Shown here: positions 53,249 to 63,002 of the stretch, one piece after another
How positions within the stretch are numbered: position 1 is the stretch's first letter
How the letters are laid out: each line of letters starts with the position of its first letter
Assembly: GCF_920984735.1 (NCBI RefSeq)
Contig: NZ_CAKLBU010000010.1
Location: 1-64,000, forward strand
Reading direction: 5' to 3'
DNA: 64,000 bases
Source: Pedobacter sp. Leaf250
GTDB lineage: Bacteria > Bacteroidota > Bacteroidia > Sphingobacteriales > Sphingobacteriaceae
The notes under the pieces: model-generated
Told to the model about the DNA's origin: nothing
The model's database searches: none
What the model saw: the letters and a program-made list of their open reading frames with translations, nothing else
Position numbers and translations under genes: made by a program

Positions 53249-53259
53249 CAAATCTTATA

Positions 53260-54531
53260 TTATTTTTTACCCACCACTACTTCGGTGAGGTCGTCGTTGT
53301 TTAAATATTTATTAGCTAAAGTTAATATTTCTTCGGCAGTTATGTTCTTTACTTTGGCAATGTATCGATCGTAATAATCATAATCCAGCCCGAAAAAGTA
53401 AATGTTTTTGAACTTATCTGCATGAGAAAAAATATTCTCTAAACTACCCAACATCGATCCTAGCATGTAGTTTTTTACCAAATTTAGTTCTTCTTCACCA
53501 ATAAGTTCGGTTTTAAGCAATTCCATTTCTTTGTAAATTTCAACCAGCGCATCTGCACAAACTTCAGCACCTACTTCGGTAGCAATAAAAAAGTAGCCTG
53601 CATCCTGCAGAGATGAAATTCCTGACCCAATACCGTAAGTATACCCTTTATCTTCCCTAATGTTGTTCATTAATCGAGAACCAAAATAACCACCCAAAAC
53701 AGTATTTAAAATCTGTAAGCCAGGGAAATCCTCATGTTTTCGGTTAACTGCAATTTTACCAATTCGTATGGCCGATTGTATGGCTTCAGGCCTTTCCTTG
53801 TAAACTGATTGTTTACTCAAAGCCTTAAATTGAAATGTATTGGTTTTTGAATCGCTTTTTTCCCAATGGCTTCCAAATTGTTGATTGAGCAAATCGAAGC
53901 TATCATCATCAAATTTTCCTGATACTACTATGGTACAATTATTTGGCGTATAGGCCGCTTTAAAATAATCAACCAAATCTTCTCTTCGCAATTCATCATA
54001 ATGTTTGGCTTGAATATCAACTCCATAAGCCGTATCGCCAAATAAGGCATGGGCAAATTCTTTACGGGATAAGATATCGTTCTTCTGCAAGTTTACCTGC
54101 AATTTTTGCTTCTGGTTCTGAATATATATATCAAGTTCCTGTTGAGGAAATTGGCTATCGCTCAATACATTTTTTACAATTGGTAATACTGAAGCCAGAT
54201 GTTTGTTTAAAGTGTAAAGTGTTACTGCAGATTGATCTTGTGCATATTCGGTTTGGAAAAAAGCACCGTAAAAATCAATTTGCTCTGCAATTTCTTTAGA
54301 TGAAAGTTTGCTGGTTCCATTATTTAGCATGGCACTCACCGCAATAGCCTGCAAGGGTTTTTCTACATTCCAATTTACATTGTTAAATAAAAATTCAATT
54401 CGAACTAAATCCTGTTCTCCAGAATAAACCACATATACCGGAACATCATTGTCTAGTTTCTTTTGCTGTGGCTGAATAATATTTATGGTTGATACCTGCT
54501 TGAAATCAGGCGCCTGTTGTCTGTTAAGCAT
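53260..54531 (-). CDS. M16 peptidase family protein, probably non-catalytic partner
   Basis: A 423-residue insulinase-type (M16) protein with the two-domain beta/alpha roll but without the HxxEH zinc motif in its N-terminal half (the expected place reads AVSAMLNNGTSKLSSKEIAEQ). The C-terminal half has RIGKIAVNRKHEDFPGLQILNTVLGGYFGSRLMNNIREDKGYTYG, cited as LNTVLGGYFGSRLMNNIRE, the conserved substrate-binding R...Y segment. This split, inactive plus active, matches heterodimeric M16B peptidases; its start overlaps the preceding catalytic gene by 8 nt. Confidence 0.88.
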   Translation of the reverse strand: MLNRQQAPDFKQVSTINIIQPQQKKLDNDVPVYVVYSGEQDLVRIEFLFNNVNWNVEKPLQAIAVSAMLNNGTSKLSSKEIAEQIDFYGAFFQTEYAQDQSAVTLYTLNKHLASVLPIVKNVLSDSQFPQQELDIYIQNQKQKLQVNLQKNDILSRKEFAHALFGDTAYGVDIQAKHYDELRREDLVDYFKAAYTPNNCTIVVSGKFDDDSFDLLNQQFGSHWEKSDSKTNTFQFKALSKQSVYKERPEAIQSAIRIGKIAVNRKHEDFPGLQILNTVLGGYFGSRLMNNIREDKGYTYGIGSGISSLQDAGYFFIATEVGAEVCADALVEIYKEMELLKTELIGEEELNLVKNYMLGSMLGSLENIFSHADKFKNIYFFGLDYDYYDRYIAKVKNITAEEILTLANKYLNNDDLTEVVVGKK

Positions 54532-55768
54532 CTTTTTCGGTTAAATAGTACAATGTAGACGATGATTCTTTTTTAAAGGTATTGTTAGAAATTCTCTTGA
54601 TGTCATCAGCTGTAACTTTTAAAAACTCCTCTGCTTCTTGGTTAAGTAATTTTGCATCTCCAAGTAATTCGTAATAAGCAAGGTTCATGGCTTTATCCAA
54701 CAAACTCATCTCTGAAAACACCAAAACAGATTCTACTTTATTTTTCACTTTGGTAAGTTCATTATCGGTTACCAATTCTGCCTTTAGTTGATTTAGCTCA
54801 TTCCAAATAGCTTTTTCTGCCTGTTCGGTAGTTACGCCTTCAACCAATTTACCTTCTACAACAAATAAACCTGGATCCAAACTGCTTGATATGTAAGCGT
54901 TAATATCGCTGAATAACTTTTGCTCTTTTAACAAGCTATTGTACAATCTAGATGACTGTCCACGAGACATAATATCTGATAATAAATCAAATGCATAATA
55001 ATCCGCATCTAATCTGCCTGGCATTTTAAAAGCAATATAAATGGCATTAAGAGGTACATTTGCCTTAACGGTTTCAGCTCTTTCTTCTAATTGAGGTTCT
55101 TCATGAATCAGATTGCGCTCATATTTTTCTCCTGCGGGAATGGGCTCAAACCATTTTTCAGCCAATTTTTTTACATCATCCGTTTTCACATTGCCACCAA
55201 CAACTAGAATGGCGTTTTGAGGCGTATAATGTTTCTTGAAAAATGCCTTAACATCTTCCATTGTTGCATTTTCAATATGTGAAAGTTCTTTGCCAATTGT
55301 TGCCCAACGGTACGAATGTTTCTTATAAGCCAAAGGGCGTAGTTTCAACCAAACATCGCCATAAGGCTGATTTAGATAACGCTGTTTAAATTCTTCGCTC
55401 ACCACATTTCGTTGTGTATCTAAACTTTTTTCTGAGAAAGCCAAACTCAACATGCGATCGCTCTCCAACCAGAAAGCAGTTTCGATATTTTCTGCGGGCA
55501 GAGTAATGTAATAGTTAGTAATATCGTTACTGGTAAAAGCATTGTTTTCGCCCCCTACCCTTTGTAATGGTTCATCGTAATTGGGAATATTGATAGAACC
55601 ACCGAACATTAAATGTTCAAATAAGTGTGCAAAACCAGTTTTTTCGGCGTCCTCATCACGAGCACCCACATCGTACAAAATATTTAAAACTGCCATTGGA
55701 GTTGTTGGATCTTCGTGAACCAAAACCTTTAACCCGTTAGCGAGTGTAAAACGATTAAAATCTACCAT
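54524..55768 (-). CDS. M16 zinc peptidase (catalytic subunit)
   Basis: Insulinase-family metallopeptidase of 414 residues. The inverted zinc motif is intact: GFAHLFEHLMFGGS (HxxEH, about residue 44) with the distal Glu expected near residue 120 (NATMEDVKAFFKKHY). The C-terminal half carries the usual FxxxRGQ-like ILSDIMSRGQSSRLYNSLLK. It is co-transcribed with the non-catalytic partner (8-nt overlap). Probable role in processing or degrading small peptides; no signal peptide is obvious. Confidence 0.92.
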   Translation of the reverse strand: MVDFNRFTLANGLKVLVHEDPTTPMAVLNILYDVGARDEDAEKTGFAHLFEHLMFGGSINIPNYDEPLQRVGGENNAFTSNDITNYYITLPAENIETAFWLESDRMLSLAFSEKSLDTQRNVVSEEFKQRYLNQPYGDVWLKLRPLAYKKHSYRWATIGKELSHIENATMEDVKAFFKKHYTPQNAILVVGGNVKTDDVKKLAEKWFEPIPAGEKYERNLIHEEPQLEERAETVKANVPLNAIYIAFKMPGRLDADYYAFDLLSDIMSRGQSSRLYNSLLKEQKLFSDINAYISSSLDPGLFVVEGKLVEGVTTEQAEKAIWNELNQLKAELVTDNELTKVKNKVESVLVFSEMSLLDKAMNLAYYELLGDAKLLNQEAEEFLKVTADDIKRISNNTFKKESSSTLYYLTEKDA

Positions 55769-55894
55769 ATAATTTTTTAGAGTGGTAAAGATATACTTTT
55801 AGGGTAAAATGTGAGATGGAAAATGTAAGATGGAAGACACAATTTTAAAAGCTTTAAGAATAGTTTATTTAGAACTATAATTCTTTGACTAAAG

Positions 55895-55935
55895 ACTGAC
55901 GACTTTAAACTTTCCACTTCGGACTTTTGACTATC
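55895..55935. repeat. Short AACTTT/GACTTT tract upstream of mqnC
   Basis: GACGACTTTAAACTTTCCAC, TTCGGACTTTTGACTATC: the same degenerate unit as at 4961-5112, ending right at the mqnC promoter box. Confidence 0.55.
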
Positions 55936-55939
55936 TTTG
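55932..55939 (+). promoter_or_regulatory. -7 promoter box of mqnC
   Basis: TATCTTTG fits TAnnTTTG exactly and ends only 4 nt before the ATG at 55944. The mRNA would be leaderless or nearly so if this box is used. Confidence 0.5.
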
Positions 55940-55943
55940 TGCT

Positions 55944-57068
55944 ATGAATACAGCCGATTTACTGCAGCGGGCTTTGCATTTTGATTTTTTAAGCCAAGAA
56001 GAAGGTGTTTTTTTATATCATAATGCTGATACCGCATCGTTGATGTTCGTGGCTAATGAATTAAGAAAAATTCAAGTTCCGAATGGTAAAGTTACCTGGC
56101 AAATCGATCGCAATGTAAACACTACCAATGTATGTATTGCCAACTGTAAATTCTGTAATTTCTTTCGCAGACCTGGTCATGATGAAAGTTATATTACTGA
56201 TATTGAAACCTATAAAGTTAAAATTGAAGAAACTTTTCGTTTAGGTGGCGATCAATTGCTTTTGCAAGGTGGGCACCACCCCGATTTAGGATTGGCCTTT
56301 TATGCCGATCTTTTTAAGAAACTGAAAGAATTATATCCTGATTTAAAACTTCATGCTTTAGGCCCACCCGAGATTGCACACGTTGCAAAACTGGAAGGCA
56401 TTTCGCATACCGAAGTATTACAAGTTTTAAAAGACGCCGGGATGGACTCCCTTCCAGGTGCTGGTGCAGAGATTTTGAATGATCGCGTTCGCCGTTTAAT
56501 TTCAAAAGGTAAATGTGGCGGACAAGAATGGTTAGATGTGATGCGTGCCTGCCATCAACTGGATATTACCACTTCAGCAACAATGATGTTTGGCCACGTG
56601 GAAACCATTGAAGAACGCTTTGAGCATTTGGTTTGGATTCGCCAGGTACAAAGTGAAAAACCTGCTGATGCAAATGGATTTTTAGCATTTATTCCATGGC
56701 CATTTCAGGATGACGGCACTCTACTGAAACGTTTACGCGGCATTAGCAATAATGTAACTGCTGATGAATATATCCGGATGATTGCTTTGAGCAGAATTAT
56801 GCTGCCAAATGTTAAGAATATTCAGGCAAGCTGGTTAACAGTTGGAAAAACCACAGCTCAGCTTTGTTTACATGCAGGTGCTAATGATTTTGGTTCAATT
56901 ATGATTGAAGAGAATGTAGTTTCAGCGGCTGGAGCGCCCCACCGTTTTACCGCAAATGGTATTCAACAATCGATAAGAGCGGCTGGATTTGAACCTCAAT
57001 TACGTGGGCAAAAATACAACTATAGAGATTTACCTGAACATTTAGAAGAACAGGTGATTACTTATTAG
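55944..57068 (+). CDS. mqnC: Cyclic dehypoxanthine futalosine synthase (radical SAM)
   Basis: Radical-SAM enzyme of the futalosine route to menaquinone. The 374 residues carry the cluster motif NVCIANCKFCNFF (CxxxCxxC, about 58), GGDQLLLQGGHHPDLGL, DSLPGAGAEILNDRVR (about 168), and the C-terminal GANDFGSIMIEENVVSAAG typical of MqnC/MqnE; the PGAGAEIL form and length favour MqnC over MqnE. Other mqn genes are not in the window. Confidence in the split MqnC/MqnE is high but not absolute. Confidence 0.9.
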   Translation: MNTADLLQRALHFDFLSQEEGVFLYHNADTASLMFVANELRKIQVPNGKVTWQIDRNVNTTNVCIANCKFCNFFRRPGHDESYITDIETYKVKIEETFRLGGDQLLLQGGHHPDLGLAFYADLFKKLKELYPDLKLHALGPPEIAHVAKLEGISHTEVLQVLKDAGMDSLPGAGAEILNDRVRRLISKGKCGGQEWLDVMRACHQLDITTSATMMFGHVETIEERFEHLVWIRQVQSEKPADANGFLAFIPWPFQDDGTLLKRLRGISNNVTADEYIRMIALSRIMLPNVKNIQASWLTVGKTTAQLCLHAGANDFGSIMIEENVVSAAGAPHRFTANGIQQSIRAAGFEPQLRGQKYNYRDLPEHLEEQVITY

Positions 57069-57227
57069 AATTATTGGATGATTGAATGAGTGAATGAATG
57101 AATCATCATTTAAAACAATTCCAATTACCTTAGTGCAATATAAAACTTAAGCTTTCATTAATGTGGAGGCTTTTTTTAGGCTTTGGAAAAGCAGCAGGCT
57201 TATTTTTGAAGCACTAATTGTGTTCAA

Positions 57228-57365
57228 TAAACCTGATTGCAGCGGAAATACTTTTAAAGTCACTAACTCTATCCGCACCTAGTCAATCAGAGTTAGTAAC
57301 TTTGCCAGTAAAAGATTGAAGCGAGCAGGATGGGCATAAATTGAAAAACAGAATCCTGCTTTTCT
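57228..57365 (+). repeat. Mosaic intergenic repeat, copy 7
   Basis: Left arm TAAACCTGATTGCAGCGG then AAATACTTTT; the interior is the GTCACTAACTCT/AGAGTTAGTAAC stem (57258-57303); right arm AAAAGATTGAAGCGAGCAGG; end TGCTTTTC. An inverted TTTGGAAAAGCAG (57183-57195) precedes it. The 57069-57500 gap otherwise holds no gene. Confidence 0.75.
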
Positions 57366-57500
57366 AATAATAAATGAAATAAACCCTGATCTTAAAAATC
57401 TTATAAAATCCTGGGCAAAAATAAAGGGAAACAGAACCCAGTTCTGCCTCCCTACCTTAAACTAAACATTACCTAATCAATAATGTAAATTCTTTTTGGC

Positions 57501-58361
57501 TTATGTTAATTTCGAACCAGTTCTGATGAACAAGTTTGCAATTGTTTTAACTTCAGCTCCTGTTAAAAACTCATCAAAAGATTCTGCTGCTGCAGCTCTA
57601 GTTACAGCTGTTCCGTTTATACCAGTAATTTCGATATTTGCTTGAATAGTGTTGTTTTCACGAGCGTAAACAGGATCTACTTGAGGAACTCCAGTATCGT
57701 TAGAAACTCCATTTGCACCTAAACCTACCCATGGTTTCAGCGGAACATTTAAAAATGCTGCCGTCATTTGGCGTAAGTGTGAAGCGTGACGTGCTTCTAC
57801 TGAGTGAATTTGTAATGCAGTAGTTAACACTGGCATGCCTTTTAATATAGGCGCCTGACCTTTGTAAGCTCTAACACCAGTATCTTCGAAAGCTGTAGCA
57901 ACTTTTAAGAATGTTCCGTAGTTTGTGAAAACATCGCCAAAAGTATTTCCAGCAGTAAAATCAAAGTTAGCCTCAGTTAATGCAATTGGTGTACCACCTG
58001 CACCTGTAATTGCGCTTCTCAATAAGTTAACGTGAGCCAACTCATGTGTACGAATTGTAGTAATTGCAGTTGTTGCAGCACCAGCCGGAATTAAACCAGT
58101 ACTTAATAAAGCTCTGTTGTAAAAGTTATATTCTAAATGCTCCAATGCCAATGCAAAGTTTAATACTTCGGTAACATTTGCCGGGTTTGATTGTCCGTAA
58201 GCTTTTTGAAACATAGAACCTAAAGCCAATGGTAAAGCTGCCAAAGAAATTTTCTTTCCAACGTTGAAGAAACTCTTCATTGCTGCTCTACGTGGATTTA
58301 ATCTTTCATAGATCTCTCCATCAACTTTTTCAATTTCGTCTAATATATTTATGATATTCAT
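57501..58361 (-). CDS. Ferritin-like domain protein (exported)
   Basis: A 286-residue four-helix protein with two ExxH-type modules: NFALALEHLEYNFY and THELAHVNLLRSA in the first half, FEDTGVRAYKG and IHSVEARHASHLRQM in the second. An N-terminal 24-28 RRAAMKSF followed by KKISLAALPLALGSMFQKAYG is a Tat-like signal. This is the ferritin-like/desiccation-related type found in Bacteroidota and plants; metal content and enzyme activity are unknown. It is 17 nt downstream of a second member, same strand. Confidence 0.88.
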   Translation of the reverse strand: MNIINILDEIEKVDGEIYERLNPRRAAMKSFFNVGKKISLAALPLALGSMFQKAYGQSNPANVTEVLNFALALEHLEYNFYNRALLSTGLIPAGAATTAITTIRTHELAHVNLLRSAITGAGGTPIALTEANFDFTAGNTFGDVFTNYGTFLKVATAFEDTGVRAYKGQAPILKGMPVLTTALQIHSVEARHASHLRQMTAAFLNVPLKPWVGLGANGVSNDTGVPQVDPVYARENNTIQANIEITGINGTAVTRAAAAESFDEFLTGAEVKTIANLFIRTGSKLT

Positions 58362-58378
58362 GATTTCTGAGTTTAAGA

Positions 58379-59101
58379 TTATAGGTTGATAACGTTAATT
58401 TTTGTTTTGATGAATGGAGCAGCTAATGGCAACACTTTATCTGGTGTTAATGCACCATCTAATCCATTTGCATCTACAGCGCCGAAAGCAGTAAGTGTAC
58501 CTAAATCAGCAAATGTACCGTTAGAAATCTGATCTCTAACATATGCAGCATGACGTGCTTCAACAGAAACAATCTGACCAGCCAATACTAAATAAGCAGT
58601 TTCTTTCAATCTTACTCCAGCACCGTTATAAGCCGCAACACCTAAATCTTCAAATGTTTTTGCAGTAGCTAAAACACTTGCACCACTAGTGAAATCTACA
58701 GCCGAGAAGTTAACTTCTAAGCTACCAATTGCAGCTGTACCCAACGCTTTTTTGAAAAACTCCCTGTGAGCAATTTCATGAAATTGAACATCTTGGAAAT
58801 ATGCTTTTTGTGCTGTAGTAAATCCTGATGGATTAGAGTTAGCAACCTGAATGTAAAATGCTGCTTCTAATTGCTCTAATGCATAAGCATAATTTAATAC
58901 ACCAAAATCATCTTTAAAATCAAGCGTTACACCAGCAACAGGGTCGGTATAATTACGATCTTTTCTACAACCTGCTGCTACTAAAGCTAAAACGGCTGCA
59001 CTTGCACCAGCATATTGAAGAAAGGATCTCCTACCTACTGTGCTTTTTAATAAACTTTCCTCTTGAAGTTCACTTTTTGTTTCTAGTTCATTGTTTTTCA
59101 T
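58379..59101 (-). CDS. Ferritin-like domain protein with Tat-type signal
   Basis: From the ATG at 59101 the product has 240 residues. The N-terminus shows a twin-arginine signal with lipobox-like end: VGRRSFLQYAGASAAVLALV then AAGC (probable lipidated Cys). The ferritin-like core repeats the partner's spacing: YALEQLEAAFY, QFHEIAHREFFKKA, FEDLGVAAYNG, SVEARHAAYVRDQ. A longer frame to 59212 lacks a signal and is rejected. Its promoter region is shared with the divergent LytTR regulator at 59225. Confidence 0.88.
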   Translation of the reverse strand: MKNNELETKSELQEESLLKSTVGRRSFLQYAGASAAVLALVAAGCRKDRNYTDPVAGVTLDFKDDFGVLNYAYALEQLEAAFYIQVANSNPSGFTTAQKAYFQDVQFHEIAHREFFKKALGTAAIGSLEVNFSAVDFTSGASVLATAKTFEDLGVAAYNGAGVRLKETAYLVLAGQIVSVEARHAAYVRDQISNGTFADLGTLTAFGAVDANGLDGALTPDKVLPLAAPFIKTKINVINL

Positions 59102-59224
59102 AGTGACTATGTTTAGGGTTTTTTGAATTCGTTGATGATACATACGTGACAATTCTATGCCCGGTTTTTTGTTTTTACATTTTTTTTTATTAATCGATTT
59201 TGATACATTCACAAACCCATAAAT

Positions 59225-60010
59225 ATGACTGTATTTAAAGCCATTATTGTTGATGATGAGGAGTTTGCACGATCATCATTATTTTTTTTGCTTCAGCAAA
59301 ATTGTCCTGAAGTAGAAATTACCGGCATAGCTAGATCTGTTGCAGAAGCAAAAGATATTTTAGCCCATCATCCCATCGATTTAATTTTTTTAGATATTGC
59401 CATGCCTGGCGGAAATGGCTTTGATTTAATACCTGATGCACAAAAGCATAATGCTGCAGTTATTTTTACAACAGCTTATGATCAATATGCGCTAAAAGCG
59501 ATAAAGGCGAATGCTTTGGATTATTTATTAAAGCCTATCGATATTGATGAATTGAAAATTGCGGTTGACAAAGTATCGCAACACATTAAATTATTTAAAA
59601 ATCAAAATGCAAACGATGAAAGGATAAGCAATCTGGCATCGAACCTGGCATCAAAATCAGAAATCAGAAAATTGACTTTACCTTACGGACAGGGCTTTAA
59701 AATGATTGATGTTGATGATATTATTTATATCGAAGCTGATAGTAATTACTCCATTGTTCATCTGAGCAATCAAGAAAAAATTACAGTTTCAAAGGTTTTA
59801 AGAGAATTTGAGGAGTTACTACCTACAGAACAGTTTGTTCGGGTACATAAATCTACCATCATCAATTTAAATCATTTAAAAGAATACAATTCGAAAAATG
59901 GATTGCAGGTATTTTTAAAGAATGGCGAAAGTATTAATATCTCAAGAAGAAGAGCTAGCGATTTTTTTGATAAAATAAAATCTTTTATAAAGGCGGGCAG
60001 TGATCATTAA
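59225..60010 (+). CDS. LytTR-family response regulator
   Basis: Two-component response regulator of 261 residues. Receiver domain with DDEE acidic pair (IVDDEEFARS), phosphoacceptor Asp in LIFLDIAMPGGNGFD (about residue 58), Thr/Ser in FTTAYD and Lys in LLKPID; then a LytTR DNA-binding domain (IIYIEADSNYSIVHLSNQEKI ... FVRVHKSTIINLNHLKEY, cited in parts). The histidine-kinase gene follows with an 11-nt overlap. It is divergent from the ferritin-like genes, 123 nt away, and a candidate regulator of them. Confidence 0.95.
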   Translation: MTVFKAIIVDDEEFARSSLFFLLQQNCPEVEITGIARSVAEAKDILAHHPIDLIFLDIAMPGGNGFDLIPDAQKHNAAVIFTTAYDQYALKAIKANALDYLLKPIDIDELKIAVDKVSQHIKLFKNQNANDERISNLASNLASKSEIRKLTLPYGQGFKMIDVDDIIYIEADSNYSIVHLSNQEKITVSKVLREFEELLPTEQFVRVHKSTIINLNHLKEYNSKNGLQVFLKNGESINISRRRASDFFDKIKSFIKAGSDH

Positions 60011-63002
60011 ACAAAATAAGTGTGAAAATAAAATAGCCTCCAGTGCTTCCTTCCTATATTTTAGGAACTACTTCTTCATTGCTTGTTTATTTTTTATAAG
60101 CATCACACAAAGCCAAGTTGCTACAGCTCAAATGACATATTTGCCGCACTATACCTCTAAAAATGGTTTGGCAAGCAATAATTGTTATTTTATCCTTCAA
60201 GATCAAAAAGGCTTTATCTGGATTGCAACGGATAATGGAATAAGTCGTTTCGATGGTACAAATTTTCAAAACTTTACCATTGAAGATGGATTGCCCGATA
60301 CCCAAATTCTTCAAATGAAGGAAGATCAATTTGGAAGAATTTGGTTTTTTGCACTAAACGGGCAACTGAGCTATTTACAAGATGGAAAATTTTATAATCG
60401 CGATAATAGCGAGCTTTTAAAAAAATTAAGTCTGAATACTGTTATTGTTTCTTTTTTAATGGATAAGCAAGGTAGAATCTGGCTGGGAACAAATTCAAAT
60501 TTGATTGTTTGTTGGGATGGAAAAAGAATAAATAAATACGTTTCTCCTAATGCAAATGATAAATTTATCAATGCTTTTATCCACGAAGATGATAAGGGAG
60601 ACATCTATTCTTATAGTGATTTAAGTATTCAAAAGTTTGATGGAAAAACCTTTTCGGTGATTAAATCAGATGTTCAGCCACTCTCTTACATGACTGCGGT
60701 TAACACCAAAAACAAATCGCTTTTATATTTAGATAAGGGTGGATTAAAGGAATTGGATAAAGGAAAAATCACCTCCATCATTCCAATCCCGCAAAACCTG
60801 ATTAAAAACATGTCGGGCTATTTTTATTATGATAATGATGCGAAGGAAGTTTGGATTGCCAATGCAAATGGTTCGTTCGCACTGGATAAAAATGGGAAAA
60901 CTGTTCAATACCTTCAAGATATTCCGGTTAATCAGGTTATAAAAGATAGCAACCAAAATATGTGGTTTGCTACAAGCATTGGAATTTACATGTTGCCAAA
61001 TGCAAATAATCGTTTATCTATCATCGATGCAGAATCTGGTTTGAGCAGTAATGTAATTAAAAGCATTACAAAGGATGGAAAAAACAGACTTTGGCTAGGC
61101 ACTGATGATGCTGTTATTGATGTTTTAACCATCAGTAATTATCAGGTTAATGAAATTGGATTGGATGATTTTAAAAAATACAAAACGGTAAAACAGCTAA
61201 ACTTCGATCCAAAAAACCAATCGATATATTTTTCCTCTGATTATGGAATGGGGGTTTTTAAAAACATTTACAATACCACCAATGAGGTTGCCTATTTAAA
61301 GGAAACCAATAATTCCATGTTTGTAATTAAACATTTTAGTGTAGATGAAAAAAGTAACCATTTGGCTTTGGCGCTTTCATCAGGAGTGGTTTTTCTTTCC
61401 GATCGGTTGAATAATTTTGAATTCAACTCCTTAAAATATAGGGAGAAAGAAGATTTTTTTAAAGATCGCTCCTATCATGTTTTCTATGATCGTAATGGTA
61501 GTTTATGGTTTTCAAACATCAACGGCCTGTCGCAATTTGCCAACGGAAAACTGATCAAACATTTTGAAAAAAATCCCTTGTTAACAAAAAGGATCAATGA
61601 TATTCAACAACTAAGTGATGGCACATTAATTTTGGCCACCGATGGTTATGGATTGCTATTTTATAAAAATGATCAAATTATAAAACAGATTACGCTGAAA
61701 GATGGCTTAACCAATAACATTTGCACCAAAATTTTTATCAAGAACAATGAAATTTGGGTATTAACAAATAAGGGCGTAAACAAAATTGCAAATTACCCTA
61801 GGCAGCCTAGTGTGGCGAATTTTGATTATGGGAAAGATTTGCTAAGCGATGATATTAACAGTTTATTTATTGATGACAGCACAGCTTATTTTGCTACCAA
61901 TAAAGGTTTAATACTTTTCAAATACAATAATAAAAACATCAGCCGGAATTTACCTAAAGTTTATGTTACTTCCATAATTAAGGATAATGAAAGATTACCA
62001 GTTAACCAGAAAAATTTTACCTTCGAAACTGGTAATAACACCATTTTATTTACTTTTAGTGCAGTTGATTTTACTACGAGCGATATAACCTATCGTTATC
62101 GGTTAAGCGAAAATTCGGCTTGGGTAGAAACCAGAACAAGGCGACTGGATTTCTCTTCTCTTCAATCGGGAGATTATAATTTCGAAGTTTCTGCAAAAAG
62201 CCAAAACGGAAATTGGGGTCCATCAGCAAAAATCGCATTCACTATTACTAAACATTTTTGGCAAAGCTTATGGTTTTTATCTATCCTAATTCTCCTGGTG
62301 GCTTATATTTTTTACAAGGGCGCAGTTTATATAACCAGGAAACAGAAAGACAAGGAGCAAGAACAATTATTGCTAAAAAACAAAGTGCTGATGTTGGAGC
62401 AACAGGCTTTGCAGGCTATGATGAATCCACATTTTGTTTTCAATGTAATGAATTCAATTCAGCACTACATTAACACACAAAATACGGCTTCGGCAAATAG
62501 GGTGTTAACAGGCTTTGCCCGATTGATAAGAAAGAATTTAGAAATTTGCACCAAAAGTTATATCACACTTGATGAAGAGCTTGAATATTTAAATCTCTAT
62601 TTAAAATTGGAAAAAAATCGATTTGGAGAGAAGCTAAAATATAGTTTTTCTATTGATGAAGAGATAGATAAAGAAGAAACTTTAATCCCATCAATGTTAT
62701 TGCAACCTTATGTAGAAAATGCTATATGGCATGGCATTATGCCGAAAGAAACAGGAGGAGAAATTCAGATTAATATTAAAATACATCATACTGATTATTT
62801 AAATATCGACATTATTGATGATGGTATTGGGATTAATAATTCGTTACGTGATAAAAAGGAAACACACACAAGTAAAGGAATGCAGATGACCAAAGAGCGT
62901 TTGAATCTTTTAAGCCAGATTGGAGCAAAACCTATACACTTAAATGTAAAACAATTGGCTACCAATGGTACAATTGTATCTATATCAATTCCCTTAAAAT
63001 AA
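60000..63002 (+). CDS. Sensor histidine kinase with beta-propeller sensor (LytS/YesM-like, His_kinase type)
   Basis: Membrane sensor of 1000 residues. A GTG at 60000 is the likely start because the signal peptide (FFIACLFFISITQSQVATAQ) precedes the next ATG. The periplasmic part is a two-component-regulator propeller (WIATDNGISRFDGTNF, IWLGTNS, MWFATSIGIYM, LWLGTDDAV, LWFSNINGLS) followed by a Y_Y_Y domain (FTTSDITYRYRLSENSAW ... GDYNFEVSAK). After a TM segment (about 750-770) comes the kinase core: MMNPHFVFNVMNSIQHYI (phosphoacceptor His) and LQPYVENAIWHGI (N-box), DDGIGI (G-box). Overlaps the regulator gene. Confidence 0.94.
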   Translation: MIIKQNKCENKIASSASFLYFRNYFFIACLFFISITQSQVATAQMTYLPHYTSKNGLASNNCYFILQDQKGFIWIATDNGISRFDGTNFQNFTIEDGLPDTQILQMKEDQFGRIWFFALNGQLSYLQDGKFYNRDNSELLKKLSLNTVIVSFLMDKQGRIWLGTNSNLIVCWDGKRINKYVSPNANDKFINAFIHEDDKGDIYSYSDLSIQKFDGKTFSVIKSDVQPLSYMTAVNTKNKSLLYLDKGGLKELDKGKITSIIPIPQNLIKNMSGYFYYDNDAKEVWIANANGSFALDKNGKTVQYLQDIPVNQVIKDSNQNMWFATSIGIYMLPNANNRLSIIDAESGLSSNVIKSITKDGKNRLWLGTDDAVIDVLTISNYQVNEIGLDDFKKYKTVKQLNFDPKNQSIYFSSDYGMGVFKNIYNTTNEVAYLKETNNSMFVIKHFSVDEKSNHLALALSSGVVFLSDRLNNFEFNSLKYREKEDFFKDRSYHVFYDRNGSLWFSNINGLSQFANGKLIKHFEKNPLLTKRINDIQQLSDGTLILATDGYGLLFYKNDQIIKQITLKDGLTNNICTKIFIKNNEIWVLTNKGVNKIANYPRQPSVANFDYGKDLLSDDINSLFIDDSTAYFATNKGLILFKYNNKNISRNLPKVYVTSIIKDNERLPVNQKNFTFETGNNTILFTFSAVDFTTSDITYRYRLSENSAWVETRTRRLDFSSLQSGDYNFEVSAKSQNGNWGPSAKIAFTITKHFWQSLWFLSILILLVAYIFYKGAVYITRKQKDKEQEQLLLKNKVLMLEQQALQAMMNPHFVFNVMNSIQHYINTQNTASANRVLTGFARLIRKNLEICTKSYITLDEELEYLNLYLKLEKNRFGEKLKYSFSIDEEIDKEETLIPSMLLQPYVENAIWHGIMPKETGGEIQINIKIHHTDYLNIDIIDDGIGINNSLRDKKETHTSKGMQMTKERLNLLSQIGAKPIHLNVKQLATNGTIVSISIPLK

